A stretch of DNA of 38,180 nucleotides from an uncultured Lachnospiraceae bacterium (GCA_946614165.1 CAMOGQ010000017.1:1-38180); one strand, 5' to 3'; counted from the first letter of the stretch, positions 15,457 to 24,554 are shown. Translations and numbers: made by a program. Notes: a model not told the origin generated them from the letters alone.

Positions 15457-18400
15457 TCACTTCCTTTCTGTATTGACTCCATTGACCTGGTCAAAGTCCA
15501 TACGGTCGATCGCCAGGTCGATCAGAGCGCTGCAGATCATTTCTTTCTCAATGAAGGGACATGCCATGATCAGATCCTTTCCTTCTTTTTTGACCTGTGC
15601 ACAGATATTTTTGAAGCCGGCAAGGACGGTATCCTTAATCTGTTTGTCAAGATTACCCTCACCAATGTCCGTATGGCCGAAACGCTCGAAGCTTTCAGTG
15701 AAGTCCTCCGGGGTATAGGAGCCGATCAGAGCAGCAAAGGCATTGTCATAAAGCTCCGTCTTCATTCTGCCCAGATCCGGCTTTTTGCCGGGACAGTCAA
15801 GTGCGGCCAGATTGCTGCGGAACTGTTCTTTCTTTTCCAGGGCAGCAGGATCTTCCTTGCCGTAGACCAGATCCAGATAGTGCTCTGTGAGATCAGGCAC
15901 AGGAACAGGTACTGCTCTCTGACTGCCGTCAGAGCAGTCCTCGATATTGATCATTCCCTGGGCGACACTCAGCTTGTCTTTGTCATTGTTGTCAAGGAGC
16001 CAGATCTGGCCGGTATAGAGGGTTCCTTCGGGGAAAACGGACTCTCTGGCCAGCAGATAGTTGATTTCACTGACCAGTCTTTTTACAAAACGAATCTCGA
16101 AACTATGGGAAGTATTGTAAAGAGCCAGGGATCCTTTTCCGACCGGTGCCAGATAAATCTCATCGTCCGGTTTCAGAGAACCGTCCCTTAAAGCCTGCAC
16201 AATGGCATAGGCAATGGCAGGGATTGCGGCGTTGAGTTTTGCTTCTGTAAGCTCCTGGACCCTGTGCTGATATTCATCTGCGTTAATATCCGTCACTAAG
16301 AATTTGCAGCTCTTAAAGAGACGGGAAAGCGTCATGGTAAAGCCAAGACGATCCTTAAGGCTGACACTGCTGCTTTCCATGGCCTTTTTAAAGGTAACAA
16401 GAGCCTCTTCTTTCAGATCTTTGCTCCCGTTTTCAAAGCAGCCAAGCAGGGCTGCGGGCTGACCGTCATAGACCTTGGCAAGAATACTGACCGTGATCCT
16501 GTGTGCGCCGTAAGGGAGGGAGAACATATACAGACGTCCGCCGGCTCTCAGAGAGAAGTCCAGCGTGGCATGACCGATATCAGGTGTTCCTACGGCTACA
16601 TTTTCACCCATGTAAAGCTGTCCGGGAGGGTGATTCTGATGCCAGAAGGCGGTTGCCTCACTTTCGGAATACAGTTTTACGCTGGAGCCGATCCGGAAGT
16701 GGTTTTCAGGTGTCAGGTTCGCGTTCACATAGGAGATAACGCCATCCAAAATATCTTTCATCTGGCGGGTAATGCCCTCTCCCGATCCGTTTTCGGGATA
16801 AGAGATCAGAAGAGTGAGATTATTAAATCCGGGGGCATATCCTTTTCCGGAGAGAGCCAGGACCGTTTCCAGTACCAGGTTTCCGATGTAGAACTTAAAG
16901 GCAGTAATGATTTTCTGCTTTCCGGTCTGGCTCGGAACGGATCTGGTAAGAAGCTCTTTCATGTTGTTGTATACGCCCAGACTGTTCATGGCTTCATTGA
17001 TGGAACCCGGATAGTTTCTGAGAGCTTCAAACAGTACTTTTTCATCGGGCAGCCATACTCTGCTGTCCACCATCAGGGGAGACCAGGTGCCGGTCCCGTT
17101 TGCAAGAAAGCTCTGCAGCAGCGAATCGATATGTTCTTTGCTTTCAGAGGACTGCATTGCGGACATTTCGATGGCAGCTTCAAATTCCTTCTCCGATACG
17201 GGAGTCATGGGGTGCAGAAGTTCTCTGTAGTTCAGATCCATTGTCTCTTCGATACCTGAACGTGAAACGAGACGTACGGTTTCAGAGGAGGCGGCATCGA
17301 GAGAAACGATCACTGTCTGGTCCGAAGGGGAGAAGGCTGGTGCCTTTTCGGGAATGACCGTAGCCAGCACTTCTCCTGACGCAGAGTCGCACAGTTCCAT
17401 ACGTTCAATGGGACTGCTTCTCTGGATGATTTCCCATCTGTTTGAATACTGTCTGGAGGAGAGGCTGATCACATTCTCGCAGTTATCATCGGGATAGGCC
17501 TTCCAGCAGGTCTGGATCTCTCTGAGACCGGGAGAACTTCCGGCAGAAGATTCTGCCACGTGGTAGTTAAAGATCCTGCGGATCCCGTCTGGGACCTGGA
17601 AAGCAGGGTCAAGGTAATAGCTGGGACGGCATGTGCTGAAGCTTCCGGCATAGACCCGGTGACAGAGGATGCCGTCCAGTCTGGCCGCAAAATCGATCCA
17701 GGACGGAAGGCCGTTATTGTCAAGGGGGCCGAAATTACAGGAGATATCGCAGATTTCGGAAGTGTTCTTTACTGGCGGCATCAGTACAAGATTTTTGCCT
17801 GCTGGCATAAAGGAAGGATTGAGCCCTTCCATCATTGCTTCGCCCGTATTGACAAAAACAGGGGAAGAGACCATCTTTCCGGTGGTGTTGGTCCCCATAA
17901 GGAAGCAGACGGCCCTGGGATCCGCATCGGGCGATACTCCGAGGATATAGTCGCTGACATTTCCGGGAAGGGAGAGTTTCTCTTCGGCCTGAAAAACCGC
18001 GTATTCCTCAGGGGAAAGAGGGCCGCCGAGACGATCGAGAACTTTTCCCAGAACGGAAGGCTCGCCTCCGTGATTCTTCAGATTAGTGACCATCGCGCGG
18101 CAGCGGAGGACTGTATGAGGATTTTTCTTCATAAAGGCATCGTTTTCACCGGGATCGATGGAAACGGATGCGAGAGCGGCACCGGGAACCATCATCCTCC
18201 AGTCTGCAAGATACAGACCGACCGGCTTATCCCCTACGGAAAACTGAAGAAGCCTTTCTGGTACCCTGCTGAGACCTGACTGTCCGCCTGTTACTTCCAG
18301 TCTGCTCAGGTCTTCCATACACCTGCGGTCTATGGGATGATCCTTGCTGAAGGTATAGAGAGTGCAGGAGACGGACTGGTTCCTGTAGGGGGCATCTGCT

Positions 18401-18660
18401 GCCTGCAGATACATATGCAGGATCTGCTCGATGCATTCGCCGGAAATGTCGGGATTTTTATTGGATGCGTTGCGGACAAAGGCAAGAAACTGGCCAAAGG
18501 TACTGGCATAATTCCTGTGATCCTGCCTTGCATCCTTTTTGTCTGCCGCAGTCTGGATCAGATCTCCGCATTCATGGATACTGAGGGATTCAGCATCAAC
18601 AAAACAGGCTGTATTGCTGTACTGCTCAAATAATTTTTCTTTATCTTTAGAAAATGCCAA
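15457..18660 (-). CDS. large protein with HSP70/actin-like phosphate-binding motifs
   Basis: 1067 aa, no TM, no family I can name with certainty. Two segments resemble the phosphate loops of the actin/HSP70 ATPase fold: F-L-M-G-T-N-T-T-G-K at about 253-262 (loop 1, lacking the usual acidic residue) and D694-I-G-H-A-T-L-D-F-S-L (loop 2; HSP70 has D-L-G-G-G-T-F-D). Size and layout recall the SrfB-type large actin-like proteins, but I cannot confirm homology. Start is TTG 18660 with AAAGGAG 7 nt upstream; an in-frame ATG at 18693 has no ribosome site. It overlaps the upstream gene by 14 nt. Together with the tubulin-like neighbour it could form a nucleotide-dependent scaffold. Function is inference. 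Confidence 0.8.
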   Translation of the reverse strand: MAFSKDKEKLFEQYSNTACFVDAESLSIHECGDLIQTAADKKDARQDHRNYASTFGQFLAFVRNASNKNPDISGECIEQILHMYLQAADAPYRNQSVSCTLYTFSKDHPIDRRCMEDLSRLEVTGGQSGLSRVPERLLQFSVGDKPVGLYLADWRMMVPGAALASVSIDPGENDAFMKKNPHTVLRCRAMVTNLKNHGGEPSVLGKVLDRLGGPLSPEEYAVFQAEEKLSLPGNVSDYILGVSPDADPRAVCFLMGTNTTGKMVSSPVFVNTGEAMMEGLNPSFMPAGKNLVLMPPVKNTSEICDISCNFGPLDNNGLPSWIDFAARLDGILCHRVYAGSFSTCRPSYYLDPAFQVPDGIRRIFNYHVAESSAGSSPGLREIQTCWKAYPDDNCENVISLSSRQYSNRWEIIQRSSPIERMELCDSASGEVLATVIPEKAPAFSPSDQTVIVSLDAASSETVRLVSRSGIEETMDLNYRELLHPMTPVSEKEFEAAIEMSAMQSSESKEHIDSLLQSFLANGTGTWSPLMVDSRVWLPDEKVLFEALRNYPGSINEAMNSLGVYNNMKELLTRSVPSQTGKQKIITAFKFYIGNLVLETVLALSGKGYAPGFNNLTLLISYPENGSGEGITRQMKDILDGVISYVNANLTPENHFRIGSSVKLYSESEATAFWHQNHPPGQLYMGENVAVGTPDIGHATLDFSLRAGGRLYMFSLPYGAHRITVSILAKVYDGQPAALLGCFENGSKDLKEEALVTFKKAMESSSVSLKDRLGFTMTLSRLFKSCKFLVTDINADEYQHRVQELTEAKLNAAIPAIAYAIVQALRDGSLKPDDEIYLAPVGKGSLALYNTSHSFEIRFVKRLVSEINYLLARESVFPEGTLYTGQIWLLDNNDKDKLSVAQGMINIEDCSDGSQRAVPVPVPDLTEHYLDLVYGKEDPAALEKKEQFRSNLAALDCPGKKPDLGRMKTELYDNAFAALIGSYTPEDFTESFERFGHTDIGEGNLDKQIKDTVLAGFKNICAQVKKEGKDLIMACPFIEKEMICSALIDLAIDRMDFDQVNGVNTERK

Positions 18661-20290
18661 AATGTGTCTCCTTTCTGCTGCTGCAGATCTCATAGATGCC
18701 TGTCATGACTTCGGCAAAGGTCCCGGGTCTGCCGCCATGGTTGTAAACATTCTTCCTGCGCAGCTTATCCATGGTGAGCCGGGTATGATAGAGGTTATCT
18801 TCTGTCTTCCCCGTAAGAGGATCCGGAGGACATTCCGAAAGGGCGTCAAAAGAAAAACCTGTCATTCCGCCGACGTCTTTGATATCGGGGGTATTCAGCA
18901 TGTGTTCGATACGGTCTGTCGGAAAGAGTGCTGTTCCGTAAGCGGGGGAGGGCATGGCGCCTGTTTCCCAGTTCTTTCCGGTCAGGCTGATCTCACGGAG
19001 ATATTTCAGGAACTGCTTCTCTTTATAGAGAAGGGCTCTGAAAGGAATCAGAATTTCTCTGTCCAGGTCCACCTCATTGCGGAGAATGTGATTTTCCAGG
19101 GCTCTGGGAGTCTTGGCATGGTACATTCTCATCAGAAACTCGGATTCATACAGCTTTCCATTGTTCCGTTCTTCTGAGGAAACGATCAGCTGGGGACGGA
19201 GCCAGTAGAAAAGAGCTGCATCAAAGCGGAGTCTTGCAGTCAGGCTGTTCCGGTATTCCTGGGGCAGCCTCAGAGTGGACCAGGTGGTGCGGGAATTGCC
19301 GGGGAAAGAATAATGGGGAAATACCGGACACTGCTTCTTTGATACCGCCTCGGTGCTGCGGCAGAAGAAGTCATCGATGGCAGCTGCGGCTACAAGTTCG
19401 ATGGCATGTGCTCTCTTATGCTGCTGTGCGCATTCGGATGCCATATCTGCCTGAACAGGGCAGGCGTCATGTTCCAGCAGATAAAAAAGATTGACAGCCT
19501 GTGCAGATTTTTCGGGGTAGCTGCGAAGCGTGCCGGCCACCAGACCGGATACGTCCTGGGAAAGGGTCTTTACGGCGGGGAAACGGAATGCGCCTCCTGT
19601 CATGACCACGGCGATCTTCAGGATCCTGCCCACATATTCCTCTGCCTGTTCCCTCTGCATTCTCAGGTCCTCCATGACCTGACGGATACAGCGGTCTTTT
19701 AAGACAAAGGGATGGGTGCAGAGATTGGTCACCCCTTCACCTCCGATCCCCGAACCGGCCAGGGCAACACGTACCTCGTAGGTGTTGTTGGAAGCAATGA
19801 CATCGTCAACGACGGCACTGAATCCGGCTTTCTTGTCCTCCTCTGTTTTCAGGGCACAATCAACGGCAACGGAAGCAATAAAGCTGGCCAGCTGCTGGTC
19901 TCTGTAGTAGCCGCCTTCATAGTCCAGAACCAGCTGCCTGGCGGTTACCAGAAGCTCATTCCTGAGCCATTCCGGGGCAATATCGGCCAGAGTCATGCTT
20001 TTGTTTCTGGCCAGGCGGTCCCTGACTTTTTCCGCCAGCTTGAGATATACGAAGAAGAACCCGGATCTGTAGAAATCCGCTTTTTCATCCGATTCCAGGA
20101 GGCGCATCAGGACCTTGACCTCTTCAGCACCTGCATCCATGGTCTCAAAGATGAATCTCCAGTTTTCGGCAGCGCCTCGCCGGGCATAGGCCCTGGAGCT
20201 GAGTACATGGTAGAGAGCCAGACCGATCCTAATGCCTGTACCTCCTTCAAAAAAAACATAATTATGGCTGACTGATGCAGAATTATTCAT
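18647..20290 (-). CDS. protein with tubulin-like glycine motifs
   Basis: 547 aa, cytosolic, not securely assigned. The N-terminus reads V-F-F-E-G-G-T-G-I-R-I-G-L-A-L (12-26), and a second glycine cluster follows a strand: V-A-L-A-G-S-G-I-G-G-E-G (175-186). This pair matches the layout of bacterial tubulin-like proteins (Tubulin_2 type), where an N-terminal G-G-T-G loop precedes a G-G-T-G-S-G-type phosphate loop, although the loop sequence here is altered. The rest is helical with no known motif. The ATG at 20290 has AAAGGAGG 8 nt upstream. It lies between a 4-TM gene and the actin-like gene, with which it overlaps by 14 nt. An alternative is another Rossmann-like nucleotide-binding protein. 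Confidence 0.78.
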   Translation of the reverse strand: MNNSASVSHNYVFFEGGTGIRIGLALYHVLSSRAYARRGAAENWRFIFETMDAGAEEVKVLMRLLESDEKADFYRSGFFFVYLKLAEKVRDRLARNKSMTLADIAPEWLRNELLVTARQLVLDYEGGYYRDQQLASFIASVAVDCALKTEEDKKAGFSAVVDDVIASNNTYEVRVALAGSGIGGEGVTNLCTHPFVLKDRCIRQVMEDLRMQREQAEEYVGRILKIAVVMTGGAFRFPAVKTLSQDVSGLVAGTLRSYPEKSAQAVNLFYLLEHDACPVQADMASECAQQHKRAHAIELVAAAAIDDFFCRSTEAVSKKQCPVFPHYSFPGNSRTTWSTLRLPQEYRNSLTARLRFDAALFYWLRPQLIVSSEERNNGKLYESEFLMRMYHAKTPRALENHILRNEVDLDREILIPFRALLYKEKQFLKYLREISLTGKNWETGAMPSPAYGTALFPTDRIEHMLNTPDIKDVGGMTGFSFDALSECPPDPLTGKTEDNLYHTRLTMDKLRRKNVYNHGGRPGTFAEVMTGIYEICSSRKETHFGIF

Positions 20291-20305
20291 TGATCAGGCC
20301 TCCTT

Positions 20306-20767
20306 TCAATAATATCCGGTCACTCTGTCCGGAAGAGCCAGAAAGAGCATCAGAAACAGCAGTGTGAAGTTACCGGCCAGCGCCATGACGATCACGGAGC
20401 TGAGGCAGTAGAGCTCGGGGATGCCGACGAAGAGGATCCCCAGAAGCATGCTGACGGCAGCAGCAGCCGCAATCAGGGAGGAAATCAGGAAGGAAACGCC
20501 GGCATAGGGGAGCACGAGACGGCGCGCGGTCTTCCTCATATCGCCGATCCTCATCATGTCGGCGGCCCTGGCATTGACTTTGCGGTACCAGGCAATATAG
20601 CAGATCAGATTGACGGCTGCCTGGGCAGCAAGGAAGGGGAGGCTGATACGAAAACCTGCCGATCCCGCGTTCATTTCACCTGCCGTAAAGCGGAGGGCGA
20701 TGAATACGGCGGATGTCACGACCAGAAAGACGATGGTTCCCTTGAAACAGTTTTTAAAATCACCCAT
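20306..20767 (-). CDS. four-TM integral membrane protein
   Basis: 153 aa with four predicted TM helices (about 10-27, 42-60, 86-112 and 118-146) separated by a short basic cytosolic loop (R-K-V-N-A-R-A...R-K-T-A-R-R). No family recognised. The ATG at 20767 has AAGGAG about 10 nt upstream. It is 15 nt before the tubulin-like gene and 21 nt after the vWA lipoprotein gene, so it is in the same transcript. It probably serves as the membrane anchor of the encoded complex. Confidence 0.78.
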   Translation of the reverse strand: MGDFKNCFKGTIVFLVVTSAVFIALRFTAGEMNAGSAGFRISLPFLAAQAAVNLICYIAWYRKVNARAADMMRIGDMRKTARRLVLPYAGVSFLISSLIAAAAAVSMLLGILFVGIPELYCLSSVIVMALAGNFTLLFLMLFLALPDRVTGYY

Positions 20768-20788
20768 ATAAATTAATCTCCTTATTAT

Positions 20789-22408
20789 TTATCTGTTGTC
20801 GATGATCAGGCGGAAGGGGGCGGTTTTTGCGGGAGCTTCCGTTACGGCTCCGGCGGCAGAGAGTTCATCGGTCACTTTCTCAAATTCCAGAAGTCTGTTG
20901 AATACGGAAGAGGTACCTGTTCCCGTATAAAGAAAGTGGGATTTGCTGGCTTTGCCTTCTGCCTTTTCGGCGTCGCATTCGGCTTCAAGAGCTTTTTTGT
21001 AGTCCTCCAGTCCGGCGCTGTGGGAAGAGCCGAAGCTTTGCAGATCCCGGATCTTGCTGGAAGATTTGAAGACAATGGAGCCTTCCACGGCGTAGAGGCC
21101 GGGCGGAAGCTGCTCGTTCCGGATACTGACGGAAAGCACGGGGCCGCTTTCCACGATCGGTCCGCCAAGGGCCCTGTTCAGATACTCATATGTTTTGGAT
21201 TTTTCAGCTGAATCCGGAGCTTCGGATTCAGGTTCTTCATTGACTGACGGCATGCCGTCGATCCAGGCGCTGATTTCCACCGGGAAGGAAACCATACTTT
21301 CTTTGTAGGAACCGGACTTGCTGTCATACTCCTGAACACTGGTGATCTTGACATGATCGATTGCCGGAAGAGGAGTCTCCGGAACGGCATAGAGGACGAC
21401 TTTTACGGCTTCCTTTGCTGAATGGGACGAGTATCTGCTCTTCTTGTAGACGAAGGTGTTTCTGAGGGTGAAGATGACATCTTCCGGTTCGATCTGCTTA
21501 AGACCGTATACCCAGTTCGTATTGTCAAAGGTGACATTTGCAACATCATCCGTAAAGCAGTGGGAGGAGTTCATTTTCAGAAAAAGGGTGGTATCTTCAG
21601 TACCCTCATTTAGAGATGCGTGGCACATATCAAAGTTGATCCTGGAGTCCAGCTTTTCCTTAAAGATGCCGTCGTATTCTTCTACAAGGCGGTTGTCACC
21701 AAAGACGATCATGAGAAATTCTTTCTGAGGAAGATGACAGTTTTTGACGGTTACAGCTTCGAGATCGTTCCTTGAGGTATACATTCTGAATTCGAGATTC
21801 CCGTTATAGGCTACTTTAAAGACGTAGAAGGAAAAGCCGGTGCATCCGGTGTCCGCCAGCCATCTTCCCAGCTGAATGGCGCTGGTGTTCGATGCAAGAT
21901 CTGTTGTAAGGATATTTACGCCGTCTTTTGCAATGGGCAGCGTTCCTTTTTCGATCAGGTCCAGGGGAGCACCGGCAGCATAGGCGCTGCTGAGGGCCAG
22001 CTCTTCCGTTGTTTCAACCAGTTCTCCGCTGTCGTCAAGCGCATAATATTTTTTGTCCTGATAACCGGCAGCGCCTTTTGTGGCTGCGCTGTGAATTTTG
22101 GTAATCTCCTCGGTGTAGCGTTCCATGGAACCGGAAGTATCATATAAGAAAACAATCATTTCCTTTGACGGAGCCTTGGCAGCAGGAGCATTTTCAGAAG
22201 CTGAGGTTCCAGTTTCCCCATGTACAGCCGTCATTTCTTCGGAAGCGGCTTCCTGTTCACCTCCTTCCTCTGCCGCTTCCGGGATGGGTACATAATATGT
22301 TTCAGGGTAGGGAATGGTCTTTTGGCCGCTGCCGCAGCCTGCTGTGAGAGCAGCGATGGTCAAGAGTGCGGCGAGTGAAAGAAGTAAGAGATTCTTTTTG
22401 CGTTTCAC
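20789..22408 (-). CDS. vWA-domain lipoprotein
   Basis: 539 aa. A type II signal peptide is clear: basic start, hydrophobic core, then lipobox L-T-A-G-C25, so the mature protein is lipid-anchored on the outer face of the membrane. An acidic, Ala-rich linker (about 30-82) follows. The vWA fold then begins with M-I-V-F-L-Y-D90-T-S-G-S-M95, an intact MIDAS motif for metal-dependent ligand binding, with T-T-D-L in the next part as the probable additional MIDAS residues. The C-terminal half looks like beta-sandwich. GTG 22408 is chosen because AAAGGA lies about 10 nt upstream and the signal peptide then starts correctly; 16 extra codons are open upstream. It may be an extracellular sensor or adhesion subunit for the envelope-tethered locus. 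Confidence 0.88.
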   Translation of the reverse strand: MKRKKNLLLLSLAALLTIAALTAGCGSGQKTIPYPETYYVPIPEAAEEGGEQEAASEEMTAVHGETGTSASENAPAAKAPSKEMIVFLYDTSGSMERYTEEITKIHSAATKGAAGYQDKKYYALDDSGELVETTEELALSSAYAAGAPLDLIEKGTLPIAKDGVNILTTDLASNTSAIQLGRWLADTGCTGFSFYVFKVAYNGNLEFRMYTSRNDLEAVTVKNCHLPQKEFLMIVFGDNRLVEEYDGIFKEKLDSRINFDMCHASLNEGTEDTTLFLKMNSSHCFTDDVANVTFDNTNWVYGLKQIEPEDVIFTLRNTFVYKKSRYSSHSAKEAVKVVLYAVPETPLPAIDHVKITSVQEYDSKSGSYKESMVSFPVEISAWIDGMPSVNEEPESEAPDSAEKSKTYEYLNRALGGPIVESGPVLSVSIRNEQLPPGLYAVEGSIVFKSSSKIRDLQSFGSSHSAGLEDYKKALEAECDAEKAEGKASKSHFLYTGTGTSSVFNRLLEFEKVTDELSAAGAVTEAPAKTAPFRLIIDNR

Positions 22409-22469
22409 TGGCAGTGTTTCCTTTCTGAAGAATATGAATGAACAAAGGGAGTGCATATGGCCAGGCTCC

Positions 22470-22485
22470 GCCCCCGTGAGGGGGC
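22470..22485 (-). promoter_or_regulatory. short GC-rich hairpin before the vWA gene
   Basis: GCCCCC and GGGGGC (22470-22475 and 22480-22485) close a 4-nt loop in the gap between the 110-aa gene and the vWA gene. No U-run follows. It could affect transcript processing or differential expression of the two genes. Confidence 0.35.
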
Positions 22486-22510
22486 AGGCCAGGCAGGGGA
22501 CGTTCGTGTC

Positions 22511-22843
22511 TCAGCTGCAGAGTTCATAATCAAGAGTTTCCTTTCGTCTGCTCCGGATAACTTTGGGGGTAAATCCGATTTCCGCAGCGTATTCGCGGTC
22601 CCTCTGCGCCAGGACCATCAGGATGTGCTGTATGGTCTTCCTGACCCTGTAGTTGCGGTGGTGGTAGTTATGGAGTTCGTCGAGGGACCTTCCGTTACGG
22701 AAGTAGTTCCATTCGGAGTAGGTGAAGCCTTTGGCCGGGAAAAGAAACTGTATCCCATTTTCGGAATGACTGATGTAGCCTATGAACTTTTCCCCAGTGA
22801 TTTTGTTGGTAAATTTCTTGATATAGACTCTGGTTTTTAACAT
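22511..22843 (-). CDS. small basic hypothetical protein
   Basis: 110 aa, rich in Lys, Arg, His and Tyr, soluble, and unknown to me. It begins with two short beta-like stretches (V-Y-I-K-K-F; K-F-I-G-Y-I) and ends with a helical basic segment containing Q-R-D-R-E-Y-A-A-E-I-G-F-T-P-K-V-I-R-S-R-R. The ATG at 22843 has GGAGGA 8 nt upstream. It is the first gene of the minus series, 102 nt before the vWA gene start. Its basic character would suit nucleic-acid binding or regulation of the operon; that is a guess. Confidence 0.7.
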   Translation of the reverse strand: MLKTRVYIKKFTNKITGEKFIGYISHSENGIQFLFPAKGFTYSEWNYFRNGRSLDELHNYHHRNYRVRKTIQHILMVLAQRDREYAAEIGFTPKVIRSRRKETLDYELCS

Positions 22844-23353
22844 AAGATATTTCCTCCATTTTGATTTTTGAGATTTCAGCCTGAAACTGCTTTACAGCAG
22901 CGGCAGGGGTTCAGAAAGTCTGGACTTCTGTCCGGGGAGATATGAAATTTTCAAGGTTCTCTGACCGGCCTGAAAGCATCGTGCAGGCTGCCAGCCGAGC
23001 GCTCTGCCTTCTTTTTCCACCCGACAGAAGTGGAAGAGAATCTCAGGTGATCTGATAAAAATATAGCAGTACGATTTGCGGGCTTAAGAGGGGGGGAGTG
23101 CCATGCACTTTTAAGCTGTGTCTGATAAGATCGTCCCGGGGAAGCAGGTTCTTTTCCCGGCACGCCCTTCCTTTTATGGGATCATTTGCAGGAATACGCT
23201 GGCAGGGCAGGGAAATATCGTTTCGGGAGATTGAGGAAGTCACACAGCTGACGCTGCTTCCGTTCAGAAATCGGAACACCTTCCCATTCGCTGCCGGGTA
23301 CAGAAGAGCCGAACTGCCGGGGAGCCGGAATCAGATCCGCTCATAAGGAAATA
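22844..23353. other. intergenic region upstream of the minus-strand gene series
   Basis: About 500 bases between the DUF554 terminator and the first minus-strand gene. Short open frames here have poor composition and no ribosome sites. It must hold the promoter of the minus-strand series, but I could not identify a well-spaced -35/-10 pair by eye. Confidence 0.4.
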
Positions 23354-23389
23354 CCCCGGCAGAAACTGCAGAAGCGGCCGGTGCCGGGG
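23354..23389 (-). terminator. terminator after the DUF554 gene
   Basis: A perfect 8-bp GC-rich stem (CCCCGGCA at 23354-23361 with its complement at 23382-23389) lies 7 nt downstream of the DUF554 stop. On the minus strand the tail is TATTTCCTTAT, so the U-tract is weak. Confidence 0.5.
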
Positions 23390-23395
23390 CTGTAC

Positions 23396-24088
23396 TCAGA
23401 AGAAAAGTCCCAGGAGAATAGGGAGGAAGAGGGCGGGAAGCATGTTCATGGTCTTAAATCTGCATACCCCCAGGAGGTTCAGACCGGTGCAGAAGATCAG
23501 TACAGAACCGATTGCGGACATATCCCCCAGAACAGCTTCGGTGATTACAGGAGAGAGAATGAGTGCCAGACTGGCAAAGAAGCCCTGGTACAGAAGGACG
23601 ACGATTGCGGAAAGCATGACAGAAAGACCGAAGGAAGCTCCGAACATGACCGCGCAGATCAGATCCAGAAGAGACTTGGTCATGAGCTTGGTAATATCGC
23701 CGGTAAGGCCGTTTTCCAGCGCACCTACCACACTGAGGCTTCCTACGATGGAAAGCAGGGTGTAGCTGATGAGTCCTTCAATACTCTTTTCGGACAGGGA
23801 GGTGGAACTCAGAAGGGCGGCGCTCTTGTTAAGGAGCCAAACCAACCTCCGTTCAAGATCCAGAATGTCACCGATCAGACCTCCGATTACGAAGGACACA
23901 ATGGCGGTCAGCGGATTGCTTACATCCAGGCTTCCGGTGATCCCCACAAGGAAGGCGCAGAGGGCGAGGGACTGTGTCATCCTGTCTGCAAGAGGGCTGT
24001 TCACGATCCTGGATCTGGCTGCGGCACCGAGTACAGTGCCGATTACGATAGCAGTGCAGTCAATAAAAGTACCGTTTAAAGACATCAT
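23396..24088 (-). CDS. DUF554 family membrane protein
   Basis: A 230-aa polytopic membrane protein of the DUF554 (YqgA/YdfK) family, of normal length. The N-terminal signature is G-T-x-x-x-x-x-x-A-I-V-I-G-T-V-L-G, followed by L-A-L-C-A-F-L-V-G-I-T-G-S-L and F-V-I-G-G-L-I-G-D-I-L-D-L-E-R-R. Several hydrophobic helices extend to the C-terminus. The biochemical role of the family is not settled; a transport-like function is usually suggested. The ATG at 24088 has AAGGAGG 9 nt upstream (an adjacent ATG at 24085 is possible). It is transcribed alone between two terminator-like hairpins and is probably a core-genome gene not functionally tied to the neighbouring systems. Confidence 0.9.
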   Translation of the reverse strand: MMSLNGTFIDCTAIVIGTVLGAAARSRIVNSPLADRMTQSLALCAFLVGITGSLDVSNPLTAIVSFVIGGLIGDILDLERRLVWLLNKSAALLSSTSLSEKSIEGLISYTLLSIVGSLSVVGALENGLTGDITKLMTKSLLDLICAVMFGASFGLSVMLSAIVVLLYQGFFASLALILSPVITEAVLGDMSAIGSVLIFCTGLNLLGVCRFKTMNMLPALFLPILLGLFF

Positions 24089-24268
24089 ATGGCGTATCCT
24101 CCTTTTCTATCAGTTTCGGGAAGTGCCCCGGCCGGAAAGCGAAAATATCCCTTGCACTTACAGGATACAGGCATGCAGGATGTTCAAAGAGAAGGGGGAA
24201 CAATGGCTGGAGTCATCATGGTTTCACTGTCCGGGAGTCAGAATCTCAGATATATATGGTTTAAAAAC
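24089..24268. other. leader region of the DUF554 gene
   Basis: About 180 bases between the DUF554 ribosome site and a strong hairpin. I see no gene. A TTGCAC at about 24153 is not followed by a matching -10 element. Confidence 0.3.
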
Positions 24269-24317
24269 AACACCAGGACCGTCCCGGAATCTGTTCCCGG
24301 GGAGGTCCTGGTGTTTT
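24269..24317. terminator. bidirectional-looking intrinsic terminator upstream of DUF554
   Basis: A perfect 12-bp stem (AACACCAGGACC at 24269-24280 with its complement at 24304-24315). On the plus strand TTTT closes and follows the stem; on the minus strand it continues into GTTTTTAAA. It sits 180 nt upstream of the leftward DUF554 gene. It would end a short minus-strand RNA from the 24.3-24.6 kb area, act as an attenuator of DUF554, or simply insulate. Confidence 0.6.
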
Positions 24318-24554
24318 AGGAAGAAAAGGCAGAAAAAAGCCGGCTGAAGCAGGCAGGACGGATCAGGAGGAGAGAGAAGGCATAAATAACGGGTGCTCGG
24401 ACACTGCCATAATTGTTCCCCCCATCAGAATCCCGAAATCCCATGTGCGACAATATAGATAGTTCAGCAAGCGGACCGCTTCCGCAGGGGAGACACAGGA
24501 TGCTGCAGCGCCGGGAAATGCCTTCCCCGCTTTACAACTTAATGATGGAAAAAG
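24318..24554. other. intergenic region, no recognised content
   Basis: About 240 bases, with no open frame of coding quality on either strand and no clear promoter pair. It presumably holds the promoter of the YbjN-like operon. Confidence 0.35.

Noticed and set aside
15457-18660. Naming the 1067-aa protein SrfB
   Set aside because: Only size and two phosphate-loop-like motifs fit, one of them imperfect; I cannot establish family membership by eye.
22951-23346. Overlapping 70-82 codon frames between the minus-strand series and DUF554
   Set aside because: Mutually overlapping on both strands, no ribosome sites, low-quality translations; treated as non-coding.
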